A stretch of 64,000 bases of DNA, from assembly GCF_900177775.1 (NCBI RefSeq), contig NZ_FXWH01000003.1, positions 245,971 through 309,970 of the forward strand, read 5' to 3'. The notes below the pieces were generated by a model that had not been told where the DNA came from, did not search any database, and saw only the letters and a list, made by a program, of their open reading frames with translations. Positions 1 through 9,023 of the stretch are shown here, one piece after another. Both the position numbers and the translations under genes were made by a program. Positions within the stretch are counted from its first letter, which is position 1. Each line of letters starts with the position of its first letter. The DNA is from Pseudidiomarina planktonica (lineage in GTDB: Bacteria; Pseudomonadota; Gammaproteobacteria; Enterobacterales; Alteromonadaceae).

Positions 1-1511
1 TTAAAGTATTTGTAACGCCGTTCGTAGAACGCGGCAAGCCAATTAGCATTAGCCCAACTGACAAGCAGTTCCCGGTTGAACAGTTGTCTGTGCGTGCCGG
101 TGAAAATATTTCCTGGACTGCTGATGGCAAGCAGTTGTACTGGTCGCTTGGGCCGGAGCTTTATCATGCCGATGTAAGTGACGTGTTTGCACAGCCTAAG
201 ACTGACGACGATGCTGCCCTGGCCAGTGTTGAGAACGGCATTAATATTTCGTTCACTGCCGATGCCGCCATACCTGATGGCAGCGTGGCTTTTGTTGGCG
301 GCCGGGTGATTACCATGGAAGGTGCTAAAGTGATTGAAAACGGTACTGTGGTAGTAACCGGTAACAAAATAGTTGCGGTGGGTGAATCAGACAGTGTTGA
401 TGTACCTGCTGGCGCCAAAGTTATTGATGTCTCAGGCAAAACGGTAATGCCGGGTCTGTTTGACGGACACGCGCACGGCCCGCAGGGTGACAACGAAATC
501 ATTCCGCAGCAAAACTGGAAAATGTACGCCACGCTGGCGTTCGGGGTGACTTCTATTCACGATCCGTCAAATGACACCACTGAGATTTTTGCGGCCAGTG
601 AAATGCAAAAAGCTGGTGAAATTGCCGCGCCGCGAATCTTCTCTACCGGAACCATTTTGTATGGTGCCAATGGCCCGGGCTATACCTCTCATGTGGATAC
701 CCTGGACGACGCCAAGTTTCATTTAGAGCGTTTGAAGAAAGTGGGTGCGTTCTCGGTGAAGAGCTACAACCAACCACGCCGTAATCAGCGTCAGCAAATT
801 ATTGCGGCTGCGCGTGAGCTGGAAATGATGGTAGTGCCTGAAGGCGGCTCCTTGCTGCAGCACAACCTGAGCATGATTGCCGACGGCCATACCACGGTGG
901 AGCACTCTATTCCGGTAGCGAACATGTATAAAGACATCGAGCAGTTCTGGAGCCAGAGCGAAACCGACTACACGCCAACTCTGGGTGTCGCCTACGGTGG
1001 TATCTGGGGCGAGAACTACTGGTATGCAGAAACTGACGTGTGGGAGCATCCGCGCCTGAGTGCCTTTGTTCCGCAAGATATTCTGGCACCAGCGTCAATG
1101 CGTCGGGAAAAAGCGCCGCATAACCATTACAACCACTTTAACAATGCCCATGTGGCGAAGCAGTTAAATGACCTGGGTGTGAATGTAACCTCGGGTGCGC
1201 ATGGCCAACGTGAAGGTTTGGCACAGCATTGGGAAATCTGGATGATGGAGCAAGGTGGTATGACACCACTTGAAGCTTTGGCTACTGGTACCATTAATCC
1301 GGCCAAAGAGTTCGGTATGGATCATCAGCTGGGTACTCTGACCGAGGGCAAACTGGCTGACATTATTGTGATTGACGGCAACCCGCTGGAAGACATTCGG
1401 GTAACCGACAAAGTGACCCATACTATGGTGAATGGCCGCTTATATGATGCCGCTACCATGAACTTGTTGCACCCTCAGCAGCAAGACCGGGAAACCTTTT
1501 ACTGGGAATAA
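1..1511 (+). CDS. Amidohydrolase family protein, C-terminal part (5' end outside window)
   Basis: The frame is open from base 3, so the gene begins before the window. The first ~80 codons read like the end of a TolB/WD40-type beta-propeller and the rest is an amidohydrolase domain. The metal-binding His-x-His lies at 468-476 in the motif GLFDGHAHG, a candidate bridging Lys at 759-761 (FSVKSYN), and a later metal-type His in TVEHSIP. The C-terminal strand motif (GKLADIIVIDGNPLEDI) is typical of imidazolonepropionase-like amidohydrolases. Family members of this propeller-plus-amidohydrolase type are usually exported and about 1,000 residues long. The substrate cannot be told. The usual late Asp site reads SGAHGQ, so the metal site may be atypical. 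Confidence 0.85.
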   Translation, partial: KVFVTPFVERGKPISISPTDKQFPVEQLSVRAGENISWTADGKQLYWSLGPELYHADVSDVFAQPKTDDDAALASVENGINISFTADAAIPDGSVAFVGGRVITMEGAKVIENGTVVVTGNKIVAVGESDSVDVPAGAKVIDVSGKTVMPGLFDGHAHGPQGDNEIIPQQNWKMYATLAFGVTSIHDPSNDTTEIFAASEMQKAGEIAAPRIFSTGTILYGANGPGYTSHVDTLDDAKFHLERLKKVGAFSVKSYNQPRRNQRQQIIAAARELEMMVVPEGGSLLQHNLSMIADGHTTVEHSIPVANMYKDIEQFWSQSETDYTPTLGVAYGGIWGENYWYAETDVWEHPRLSAFVPQDILAPASMRREKAPHNHYNHFNNAHVAKQLNDLGVNVTSGAHGQREGLAQHWEIWMMEQGGMTPLEALATGTINPAKEFGMDHQLGTLTEGKLADIIVIDGNPLEDIRVTDKVTHTMVNGRLYDAATMNLLHPQQQDRETFYWE

Positions 1512-1528
1512 TCAGACCAAGGTCTGAT
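1511..1528. repeat. Inverted repeat just after the amidohydrolase stop
   Basis: ATCAGACC and GGTCTGAT face each other across two bases, starting on the last base of the stop codon. It is too tight for a good hairpin and has no T-tract, so a protein-binding operator is more likely than a terminator. No regulator can be assigned; the adjacent LysR gene is one candidate. Confidence 0.4.
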
Positions 1529-1552
1529 GCAGGTTAGGCAAAAGCCAGTTAT

Positions 1553-1587
1553 AATCCCGCTATATTCGTATAGCGGGATTTATTTTT
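1553..1587 (+). terminator. Intrinsic terminator with 12-bp stem and TTCG loop
   Basis: A perfect 12-bp stem (1553-1564 with 1569-1580) closes on a TTCG tetraloop and is followed by a T-rich run ending 3 bases before the lysR ATG. It ends transcription of the amidohydrolase gene. A TATAAT at 1550-1555 could start lysR transcription inside the hairpin, leaving the lysR mRNA without the left arm. Confidence 0.85.
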
Positions 1588-1590
1588 TTC

Positions 1591-2526
1591 ATGAATAACA
1601 TAAAAGACATCGATCTGAACTTGCTGGTGTATTTGGACGTGTTGCTGCGTGAGCGCAACGTGACCAAAGCCGCGGCCCAACTCAACATTACTCAGCCAGC
1701 TATGAGTAACGGCCTGAAGCGCTTACGAACGCTATTAAACGATCCTATTTTAGTGCGTACCAGTGAAGGTATGATTCCAACCGAATGGGCGTTGGCCATG
1801 CAGGAGCAGGTTCGCCACATTCTGTATTCCGTTGAAGAAATGGTACAACCGGCACGGGAGTTTGAATCCCAAAGCAGTGACCGGGTGTTCCGTATCATGG
1901 CCTCCGACTACGCCGCCTCTACCTTAATGCCACGGCTATTAACGGCGTTAAAGCAGCAAGCACCGCGGGTTACTTTAGACATTATGACGCCCAGCGACAT
2001 TAGCTTTCATGATGTTGAAAACGGCAAAGTAGACATTGCCATTAACCGGTTTGATAAATTACCTCAGTCGTTTCACCAGAAATCTATTTGGGAAGATGAC
2101 TTTTCCTGTTTGATTCGCCGTGATCACCCGCTACTGGAAAACTTTACGCTGGAAAATTATTTAAAAGCGGAGCACGTGTGGGTAAGCAAAACCGGTTTTG
2201 GTGTGGGTGTGGGTATGGACCCGCACGACGTGCAGAAGTTGGGTTGGGTTGATGAAGCTTTAGGTAAAATTGGCCATAAACGCGAAATCCGGGTGTTTAC
2301 CCGGAACTATCACGTAGCTATGTATTTAGCGCGGCAGGGGTTAATTGCAACGCTACCAACCCGCGCTGCGTCGCTGTATCAAAATGATAGCGAACTAACA
2401 GTAAAAGCCCCGCCGTTTGCTATTCCGCCGCTGGCGCTAACCATGATCTGGAGCCCGCTGCTGCAGCACGATGCTGGTCACCGTTGGTTTCGTCAACTGG
2501 TGGCAACAACGGCTGCAGAAGAATAA
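1591..2526 (+). CDS. LysR-family transcriptional regulator
   Basis: This 311-residue protein has the usual LysR size and layout. An N-terminal winged helix-turn-helix covers about residues 8-65 (RNVTKAAAQLNITQPAMSNGLKRLR), followed by a periplasmic-binding-protein-like effector domain from about residue 90. The N-terminus (IDLNLLVYLDVLL) resembles the NodD/LeuO branch. The start is fixed by the HTH, but no Shine-Dalgarno sequence precedes it: the ATG directly follows the T-tract of an upstream terminator, so the message may be leaderless or very short-leadered. It converges on the efflux operon at 2547-7146. Target genes and effector are unknown. Confidence 0.92.
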   Translation: MNNIKDIDLNLLVYLDVLLRERNVTKAAAQLNITQPAMSNGLKRLRTLLNDPILVRTSEGMIPTEWALAMQEQVRHILYSVEEMVQPAREFESQSSDRVFRIMASDYAASTLMPRLLTALKQQAPRVTLDIMTPSDISFHDVENGKVDIAINRFDKLPQSFHQKSIWEDDFSCLIRRDHPLLENFTLENYLKAEHVWVSKTGFGVGVGMDPHDVQKLGWVDEALGKIGHKREIRVFTRNYHVAMYLARQGLIATLPTRAASLYQNDSELTVKAPPFAIPPLALTMIWSPLLQHDAGHRWFRQLVATTAAEE

Positions 2527-2546
2527 GCTCGCTCTTAAACCAAAGC

Positions 2547-3764
2547 TTAGGCACTGCGCGTTGCCAGCGCCGGTGAAATGGCTGCGGCTCGGCGAGCCGG
2601 GCCAAGCACCGCTAACTGGCCCACTACCAGCAGCACTGCCATGGCTATCGGCAGGTAATGCCAGCCAACCCGTGGCAAGCTAAACACATCCACCAGCCAG
2701 ATATTCAGCGCAATACTTGAGCCTACGCCTAAAATCAGACCACAACTGGTAACCAGTGCGTTTTCCACTAAAAAGTGACGGATAATTTGCCAGCGGGTAG
2801 CACCTAATGCCCGGCGCGTACCAATTTGCTTACGTCGACGGTTCACACTGAAAGTAACCATGCCGACAATGCCTAACGCCGTAATAATGGTGAGTACCGT
2901 TACTATTACCCACAGAATAGTCTGCAGTGCCTGATGGCCGCGATAGCTGTCGTCACGGGTTTCTTCCATAGTGCGAACATTCCGAATTAACCGGCCAACA
3001 TCACGATCCAGCAATAGTTTCTCGGTGGCTTTAATCATGGCATCACGCTGGCCTGGCTCGGTGCGAATAAAGTAACGTGACGAGCCAAACAGGGTGCGTT
3101 GTGGCACCAGCATCACTCGTTCAACCGCACTCCAGCCCACCCAGGGCGCTTGCAACTGGTCCATGATGCCAATAATAGTCATAGGCTCATCGTTGTTGAT
3201 ATACACGGTTTTACCCACGGCTTCGCTCACGCTAAGATCCGGGAATAATTCTTTCGCGGCCGCTTCGGTAATAATAATATTTTGTGGCCACTCAGTGGCA
3301 TTACGCCCGCGGTAACCGATTTCCGAAGCACTGAAATTACGCCCCGCAATCAGTTCTACGTCCAAGGTATTCATGCCATTGTCGTCAACAAAGTACACGG
3401 CAATACCAGAGCCGCGTGCTTCAGCGCCGGGTTCAACTGACAAGCCCATTGACCAGCCACCACCACTAAGTGGAATGGCATTAATCTGGGTGGCATCCAC
3501 AATACCCGGCAACTGGCGAATTAAGCGCAAATCTTCTTCTACTACCAGTTGCTCGTTGAAGTCCTGCGCATAACCGGTGCTGGACAGATAAAACTGGTTT
3601 GCTTCGTCGAGCCCCGAAGGGCGCGCCATTAAAGAGCTGCGGTTCTCAATCATGTGAATAGCGTTCACCATAATGGTCATAGTGACCGCTATTTGCAGTG
3701 CCAGTAACAAAGCACCAACCTTATTGCGCAGTAGTGCGCGAAAAATAGGTCCTAGTTCGCTCAT
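2547..3764 (-). CDS. ABC transporter permease, FtsX/MacB type (second permease)
   Basis: A 405-residue inner-membrane permease with one N-terminal transmembrane segment (about residues 15-35), a large periplasmic region (about 45-270) and three C-terminal segments, the MacB/FtsX topology. The sequence between the second and third segments (RRRKQIGTRRALGATRWQIIR) carries the charged coupling-helix motif of these permeases. An AAGGA lies about 9 bases before the ATG. It is the last gene of a leftward four-gene operon and follows the sister permease by 23 bases. The pair probably forms a heterodimer on the ATPase at 5113-5832. The cargo is unknown; peptide, toxin or lipid extrusion are all possible. 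Confidence 0.9.
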   Translation of the reverse strand: MSELGPIFRALLRNKVGALLLALQIAVTMTIMVNAIHMIENRSSLMARPSGLDEANQFYLSSTGYAQDFNEQLVVEEDLRLIRQLPGIVDATQINAIPLSGGGWSMGLSVEPGAEARGSGIAVYFVDDNGMNTLDVELIAGRNFSASEIGYRGRNATEWPQNIIITEAAAKELFPDLSVSEAVGKTVYINNDEPMTIIGIMDQLQAPWVGWSAVERVMLVPQRTLFGSSRYFIRTEPGQRDAMIKATEKLLLDRDVGRLIRNVRTMEETRDDSYRGHQALQTILWVIVTVLTIITALGIVGMVTFSVNRRRKQIGTRRALGATRWQIIRHFLVENALVTSCGLILGVGSSIALNIWLVDVFSLPRVGWHYLPIAMAVLLVVGQLAVLGPARRAAAISPALATRSA

Positions 3765-3787
3765 TGTTATAATCCTTAATAGTGTTG

Positions 3788-5101
3788 CTACTGGGTTTTA
3801 AGCTGACCGGCAGGAGCTACGCTGCAGGTACGCCAGGTTGGATAAATACCAGCTAATACGGTGCTGACAATGGCCAGAACTACGGCAAGTGCCGCCATGG
3901 TTAAATCCAGTTCGGCTAACCCTCTGGTGTCTTCGCCATACAAACCGGAAACCCCTTGTAAACCCAGCCAGGCAATAGCTAAGCCCAAAATACCGCCGGC
4001 AACACCCAACATGGCGGACTCAATAATGTGCTGTAAAAATAAGGTGCGCTTACTGGCACCAACGGCGCGGCGTAGAGCTATTTCAGGGGTACGGCCAATA
4101 AACTTAGCCAGCAACAACGCCACAGTGTTAAGTAAACAGACCACCAGGAACATGAGCGCCATATACATCATCATGCGCGCGTCATCTGCCACTACTTCCT
4201 GGTTTTCCATCCACTCCATAACGTCGGAAAGGCGATTATTCTGTTCCCGTGGGAAGCGACCTAAACGCTTTTGCTCTTCAACATAGCTGTGCAAAAACGA
4301 CAGGTAATCGGCTTTTTCGGCGTCACTGTCCAGCTGCACCCACATCTGATAGTTAATACACTCAGAGCCGAGGTAAGCGCTAAAGCCACCTTCTTCGAAG
4401 GGTTTCCAGCAGTTGTTATTGCCGCTGCTGGGTAGTTCCATGGCTTGTTTCAACAAAAATGGAATGTAAACGTCTTCCATTTCGTTGAAGGCGCCGGTGG
4501 TTACGTCAAAAAACTTGGGCTTTAATTCCCAGCTGTCCAGCACCCCAACAACCTGAAAAGTGGTGCCAGCCATAACCAGATTACGGCCTACGGAGTCTTC
4601 ACCACCAAATAGCTCGTCGTTCATTTTTTTGCTAAGCACCACCACCCGGCGCAGATCTTGATCAGCGGAGTTTTGCCAGCCGGAGCCATATAAAAATGGC
4701 ACATCAAACATCGGGAAAAAGTCACTGTAGGCCAGCCGTACGCTGGCAATAAATGGCTTTTGTTCGGCGCGCTCAGGTTCTATTACAACATTGGAAGTTG
4801 CTATAGCCGATTGGCGTTTGGCCTGTTTAGCAGCGGTTAGGTTGGTCGCTTCTGTCCAGGTTACCTGATCCGGTGGTTCGTTCGGCTCAGTGTAGGGTTG
4901 GTTTGGATCCCAGCTGTCTAATTGCACATAAAACAGCTGCTCACTTTTATGCGGAATAGGGTTGGCCGACATCAAATAATTCACCGTAATGGTGGTCATG
5001 GCGGCACCAATACCAAGGCCAATAGCGGCTATCATTAAACCGGTTAACAGCAGGTTGCGGCGCAAACTTAGCAGCGAAAGTTTAAAGTAATAAGCAATCA
5101 T
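3788..5101 (-). CDS. ABC transporter permease, FtsX/MacB type (first permease)
   Basis: A 437-residue permease with the same one-plus-three membrane layout as its downstream neighbour: an N-terminal segment at about 18-40, a periplasmic MacB-like region, then three segments near the C-terminus. The cytoplasmic loop GRTPEIALRRAVGASKRTLFLQ is the conserved coupling motif. A GGAG lies 6 bases before the ATG, and the gene begins 11 bases after the ATPase stop, so the two are co-translated. It differs clearly in sequence from the second permease, which suggests an obligate heterodimer rather than a recent duplication. Confidence 0.9.
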   Translation of the reverse strand: MIAYYFKLSLLSLRRNLLLTGLMIAAIGLGIGAAMTTITVNYLMSANPIPHKSEQLFYVQLDSWDPNQPYTEPNEPPDQVTWTEATNLTAAKQAKRQSAIATSNVVIEPERAEQKPFIASVRLAYSDFFPMFDVPFLYGSGWQNSADQDLRRVVVLSKKMNDELFGGEDSVGRNLVMAGTTFQVVGVLDSWELKPKFFDVTTGAFNEMEDVYIPFLLKQAMELPSSGNNNCWKPFEEGGFSAYLGSECINYQMWVQLDSDAEKADYLSFLHSYVEEQKRLGRFPREQNNRLSDVMEWMENQEVVADDARMMMYMALMFLVVCLLNTVALLLAKFIGRTPEIALRRAVGASKRTLFLQHIIESAMLGVAGGILGLAIAWLGLQGVSGLYGEDTRGLAELDLTMAALAVVLAIVSTVLAGIYPTWRTCSVAPAGQLKTQ

Positions 5102-5112
5102 AGTGCGCTCCG

Positions 5113-5832
5113 TTAGCCGCCAACCTGGGCAGTTTTCTGAACCAACTCGTCAAGCTCGGCCTCTTTAGTAACCTCGGTTACCTGACCGTCGCGCACAAAT
5201 ACATTACGACCGGCGCGTTTTGCCAGAATCGGGTCGTGGGTAACCATAATAATGGTGGTACCGGCTTTGTTGATGTCTTCCAGCAGTTCCAGCACGCTTT
5301 GCGCCATGGCGGAATCCAGGTTACCGGTAGGCTCATCGGCCAGCAGAAAGCGAGGTTCACCGGCCAGCGCCCGGGCAATAGCTACCCGTTGTTGTTGACC
5401 ACCGGAAAGCTGTGCCGGCAGGTGCTTCATACGGCTACCTAAACCAACGGTTTCCAACGCTTGCACAATACGCTCTTTGCGTTCTTTGGCGTTAAAACCG
5501 CGATAACGCAAAGGCACATCAACGTTGTCGAACAGGTTTAAGTCGGGCAGCAAATTGAAGCTTTGAAAAATAAAGCCAATTTTTTCGTTACGCATGCGCG
5601 CTAATTGGTTATCGGACATGCCTTTTACGCTTTGGCCATCCAGTAAATAGTCACCTTCGTCAAAGGTTTCCAGTAAGCCGGCTACGTTCAAAAAGGTGGT
5701 TTTTCCCGAACCTGACGGGCCGGTTACTGCCACAAAGTCGCCTTCCTTCACGTGCAGGCTGAAATCTCGTAATGCATGGGTTTCCACAACTTCAGTGCGA
5801 AACACCTTTTTTATATTTGTCATTTTTAACAT
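5113..5832 (-). CDS. ABC transporter ATP-binding protein, MacB/LolD type
   Basis: A 239-residue nucleotide-binding subunit with every expected motif: Walker A GPSGSGKTT (residues 38-46), Q-loop near Gln90, signature LSGGQ (142-146), Walker B FLLADE (162-167) and the switch His199. The closest groups are the MacB/LolD/FtsE ATPases that drive periplasmic permeases of the FtsX fold. The upstream start is preferred because AAGGAAA lies at the right distance; a second in-frame ATG follows three codons later. It follows the membrane-fusion gene by 33 bases and is the motor of a probable tripartite efflux or extrusion pump. Confidence 0.95.
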   Translation of the reverse strand: MLKMTNIKKVFRTEVVETHALRDFSLHVKEGDFVAVTGPSGSGKTTFLNVAGLLETFDEGDYLLDGQSVKGMSDNQLARMRNEKIGFIFQSFNLLPDLNLFDNVDVPLRYRGFNAKERKERIVQALETVGLGSRMKHLPAQLSGGQQQRVAIARALAGEPRFLLADEPTGNLDSAMAQSVLELLEDINKAGTTIIMVTHDPILAKRAGRNVFVRDGQVTEVTKEAELDELVQKTAQVGG

Positions 5833-5865
5833 GCTGGTAATTTCCTTTTGAATGTCACTTAATCG

Positions 5866-7146
5866 TTAATCGGTGATGCGCACTGTATTGGCTTCGCCAA
5901 AGGCTTCAATACTGGACACAATAATTTCATCGCCTTCCTGCAAGCCGGCCAGAATCTCAACCGAACTCATGCTGGTGGCCCCTACATTGATAGTGGTGCG
6001 GGTGGCTACGCCGTCATTTACCAGATAGGCAATACGGCCGCCGCCACTTTCTAAAAATTGGCCGCGTTGTACCGCTAATACATTGGGTTTTTGTTCAAGC
6101 AGAATGCGCGTTGTCAGGCGTTGGTTCTGGCGCAGAGCGCCGGGCATAGTGTCGGCAAAACGCACATTGCCCATCACCTGGTTATTGCGAATTTCAGGTG
6201 AAATAGACACTAAGGTAGCGGGGTGTATGGTGCCGTTATAGTTAATCTCGGCGGCCATACCAATAGCCAGATCATCGGCGTAGCTTTCCGGAATGGCTAT
6301 TTCAACTTCGAACGCGGTGAGATCAACCACGCTTAGAACTGCCTGGTTCTTGGCAACCTGGTTTTTCTGGTCTAGTTCGCGATTACCCACTAAGCCGTTT
6401 ACCGGTGACAGAATATTCAACGCCAGTACTTGTCGGTCTAAGTCATTCACTAATGATTGTTGGCGATTTACTTCTAACTGCCGGGTTTGTAGTTCAAACG
6501 CCAATGAATCTGAATTCAGCTGGGCGTCGGCAACCGCATGTTGATACACCAATTGTGCATTTTCTAAATCGTCCTGGGCCTTTTCATAGTCAATTTGGCT
6601 AATGGTTTTGGTTTTCCAGGCTTCGTCGGCGCGACGTTTCTCGCGCTCAGCGGCGGTTAGGGTTACGCGCGCCATATCAACCTGTTTCTGTGCTTCCAGC
6701 TCGGCTTTGCGCGTGGTGATTTCCTGACGCTGCAAGGCCACAATCACGCTCTCTAACGAGGCGCGTTCCTGTTGCAATCGGCTTTCTAATTCCGGACTTT
6801 CAACACTGGCTAGCAGTTGGCCTTGCTCAACCTGATCGCCGGCATCAACATGATAAGTAACAGTACCTTGCGCAGGGCTGTACAAGGTGGGGCTTACCGC
6901 AGCAATCACCCGACCCTGAATAGAAATATCACGAATAAAGTCGGTGGTGCTGACCGTGGCTAAACGCAGCCGGTCACGGGGAACCGAAGCTTCGGCTTTG
7001 GCCCATTGCGAAATTACCGGCACGGCCATAACTATAAGTGCCACTATAACTACGGCCAACAGGCCATAGCGCCAGCGGCGATGGTTGTTATTTGCAGGCT
7101 CTCTGACTACGTCCTGACCACTGGTATCGGCAATCTTTATCGCCAC
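5866..7146 (-). CDS. HlyD/RND-type periplasmic adaptor subunit
   Basis: A membrane-fusion protein: a cytoplasmic N-tail, one membrane helix at about residues 28-48 (YGLLAVVIVALIVMAVPVI), a biotinyl-lipoyl half-motif, a long coiled coil (about 120-230, rich in Glu, Gln, Arg), the second lipoyl half and beta-barrel domains. The longest open frame starts at 7248, but the GTG at 7146 is preferred: it has an AAGGAT upstream and removes 34 residues that look unlike the family. That gives 426 residues. It is the first gene of the leftward operon adaptor-ATPase-permease-permease and would link the ABC complex to an outer-membrane channel encoded elsewhere, as MacA does with TolC. Confidence 0.9.
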   Translation of the reverse strand: MAIKIADTSGQDVVREPANNNHRRWRYGLLAVVIVALIVMAVPVISQWAKAEASVPRDRLRLATVSTTDFIRDISIQGRVIAAVSPTLYSPAQGTVTYHVDAGDQVEQGQLLASVESPELESRLQQERASLESVIVALQRQEITTRKAELEAQKQVDMARVTLTAAEREKRRADEAWKTKTISQIDYEKAQDDLENAQLVYQHAVADAQLNSDSLAFELQTRQLEVNRQQSLVNDLDRQVLALNILSPVNGLVGNRELDQKNQVAKNQAVLSVVDLTAFEVEIAIPESYADDLAIGMAAEINYNGTIHPATLVSISPEIRNNQVMGNVRFADTMPGALRQNQRLTTRILLEQKPNVLAVQRGQFLESGGGRIAYLVNDGVATRTTINVGATSMSSVEILAGLQEGDEIIVSSIEAFGEANTVRITD

Positions 7147-7292
7147 GGCTAAATCCTTTTTGTAAGTAGAGTTATGAACAAAGAGTCGCTGGGAACTTAC
7201 AAAAGGTTTACTCGGTGTAAAAATAAAGTTGCGCACGGGTAACAGCATGTAACAATGCGGTTATGGATAACTGACCGCATAGCCTTTGCCAC

Positions 7293-9023
7293 ATGAGTGA
7301 CCAACAACAGCAAGCCGAGTTATACGCCAGGCGTATTTTGCAGGGCTTCCATAAGCACTATGAGGTGTTTCAGGAAGTCACAGCAGGTGCTAGTGAGCGG
7401 TTTACTCAGGGCGACTGGCTGGGCGGCCAGCAAGCAGCCAGCGAGCGAATTTCGTTATATGACCAGCGGGTGTCGGAAACCACGAAACTGCTGCGTGAGT
7501 TAACCAACGAGAACTGGCAACCAGAGCTTTGGCAGCAAACCCGGCAGATTTATCATGCGTATTTAGCGTTTCACCCTCAGGCTGAACTGGCCGAAACCTT
7601 TTACAACTCGGTGTTCTGTAACCTGTTCCACCGGCGTTACTTTAATAACGCCTATATTTTCGTCGAAAGCACCCTTAGTGACAGTATTCCGGTACCACTG
7701 GAAACCGAGTTTCGCTCCTACTTTCCCGTTGTGCAGGGTATGCGGCGAACCTTGCAACGGGTTATTGCCGACATTGATTTTGGTACGCCTTTTGTTGATC
7801 TTGAGGGGGACATTCGCTTACTGCGACAAGCGTTTAAAGCCCAGGCGATTGAAACTGACTTAGCCTCTTACCAAATGCGTATTGATGTAATGCGCGCGCC
7901 GTTTTACCGCAATAAAGCAGCCTATGTAGTGGGGCGTATTGTTACCAGTACTGCAACTTACCCCTTCATTGTTCCGGTACTCAGAGCCGACCAGGGTGGT
8001 ATTTATCTGGATGCCTTAATAACCCAGGCTGATGCCATGGCGGTTATATTCGGCTTTGCCCGTTCGTATTTTATGGTTCAAACCCGGGCGCCATCGGCGC
8101 TGGTTCGTTTTCTGAAAAGCCTGATGCCGAAGAAGACCCTGGCTGAGTTGTACTCTGCTATTGGCCTGCACAAGCAAAGTAAAACCGAGTTCTATCGCGA
8201 CTTTCTGCACCACCTGCAGCAAAGTGACGACCAGTTAGTGGCCGCAGCCGGGGTGAAAGGTATGGTGATGACGGTGTTTACCCTGCCGTCCTTCCCCTAT
8301 GTTTTTAAGGTTATTAAAGACCGCTTCGGGCCAGGGAAACATATTGACCGCGACACCGTCATTGAGCGCTATCGGCTGGTGAAACGCCATGATCGCGCCG
8401 GGCGTATGGCCGATACCCTGGAGTACGTAAATGTGGCCATACCGCTTAATCGGGTGTCGGCAGATTTACTGGAAGAATTGCAGGCAACGGTAGCTGATTC
8501 ACTGCGTATTGAAGGCGATACCCTGGTAATTAAGCAGCTGTTTGTGGAGCGCCGCATGATTCCGCTGAACCTGTTTTTGGAATACGCGTCTGAGCAGGAA
8601 ACCCGTAACGCTATTATTGATTATGGCTACGCCTTAAAAGAAATGATTGCCGCCAATATATTTCCGGGCGACATGCTGCTGAAAAACTTTGGGGTTACTA
8701 GGCACCAACGGGTGGTGTTTTATGATTACGACGAGGTTCAGTACTTAACCGACATGAACTTTCGTGAAATACCTGTGGCTGACAACTCGGTTGATCAGTT
8801 ATCTGCCGAGCCCTGGTATGCCATTGCGCCCAACGATGTATTTCCGGAACAACTCGCTACCTTTGCACTACCCAAACAACCCTGGCGGGATATTTTGCTT
8901 AGTGAGCACCCGGAATTAATTCAGGCAGAATTCTGGCGGCAGCAACAAAAAAACATCCGCAACGGGGTGGTTACGGATGTTTTTCCTTATTCAAGCAGCA
9001 TGCAGTTTAAGCGGAATGTTTAA
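7293..9023 (+). CDS. aceK: Isocitrate dehydrogenase kinase/phosphatase
   Basis: At 576 residues it is almost exactly the E. coli AceK size. The AceK ATP-binding stretch [20 protein letters not shown] (about residues 316-335) and the C-terminal kinase-like fold are easily recognised. AceK phosphorylates isocitrate dehydrogenase to push isocitrate into the glyoxylate shunt and dephosphorylates it to restore the TCA cycle. In E. coli it is the last gene of aceBAK; here it stands on the opposite strand, convergent with aceA and overlapping its end by 17 bases. No strong Shine-Dalgarno sequence is visible. Its final codons hold an inverted repeat that looks like the aceA terminator. Confidence 0.97.
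   Translation: MSDQQQQAELYARRILQGFHKHYEVFQEVTAGASERFTQGDWLGGQQAASERISLYDQRVSETTKLLRELTNENWQPELWQQTRQIYHAYLAFHPQAELAETFYNSVFCNLFHRRYFNNAYIFVESTLSDSIPVPLETEFRSYFPVVQGMRRTLQRVIADIDFGTPFVDLEGDIRLLRQAFKAQAIETDLASYQMRIDVMRAPFYRNKAAYVVGRIVTSTATYPFIVPVLRADQGGIYLDALITQADAMAVIFGFARSYFMVQTRAPSALVRFLKSLMPKKTLAELYSAIGLHKQSKTEFYRDFLHHLQQSDDQLVAAAGVKGMVMTVFTLPSFPYVFKVIKDRFGPGKHIDRDTVIERYRLVKRHDRAGRMADTLEYVNVAIPLNRVSADLLEELQATVADSLRIEGDTLVIKQLFVERRMIPLNLFLEYASEQETRNAIIDYGYALKEMIAANIFPGDMLLKNFGVTRHQRVVFYDYDEVQYLTDMNFREIPVADNSVDQLSAEPWYAIAPNDVFPEQLATFALPKQPWRDILLSEHPELIQAEFWRQQQKNIRNGVVTDVFPYSSSMQFKRNV
8949..8984 (-). terminator. Probable aceA terminator inside the aceK coding region
   Basis: AAAAACATCCG (8949-8959) pairs with CGGATGTTTTT (8974-8984) around a 14-base loop. 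Read leftward it lies about 22 bases after the aceA stop and ends in a run of T, a normal terminator. Read rightward it falls within the last codons of aceK, whose stop is 37 bases further on. Confidence 0.75.
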
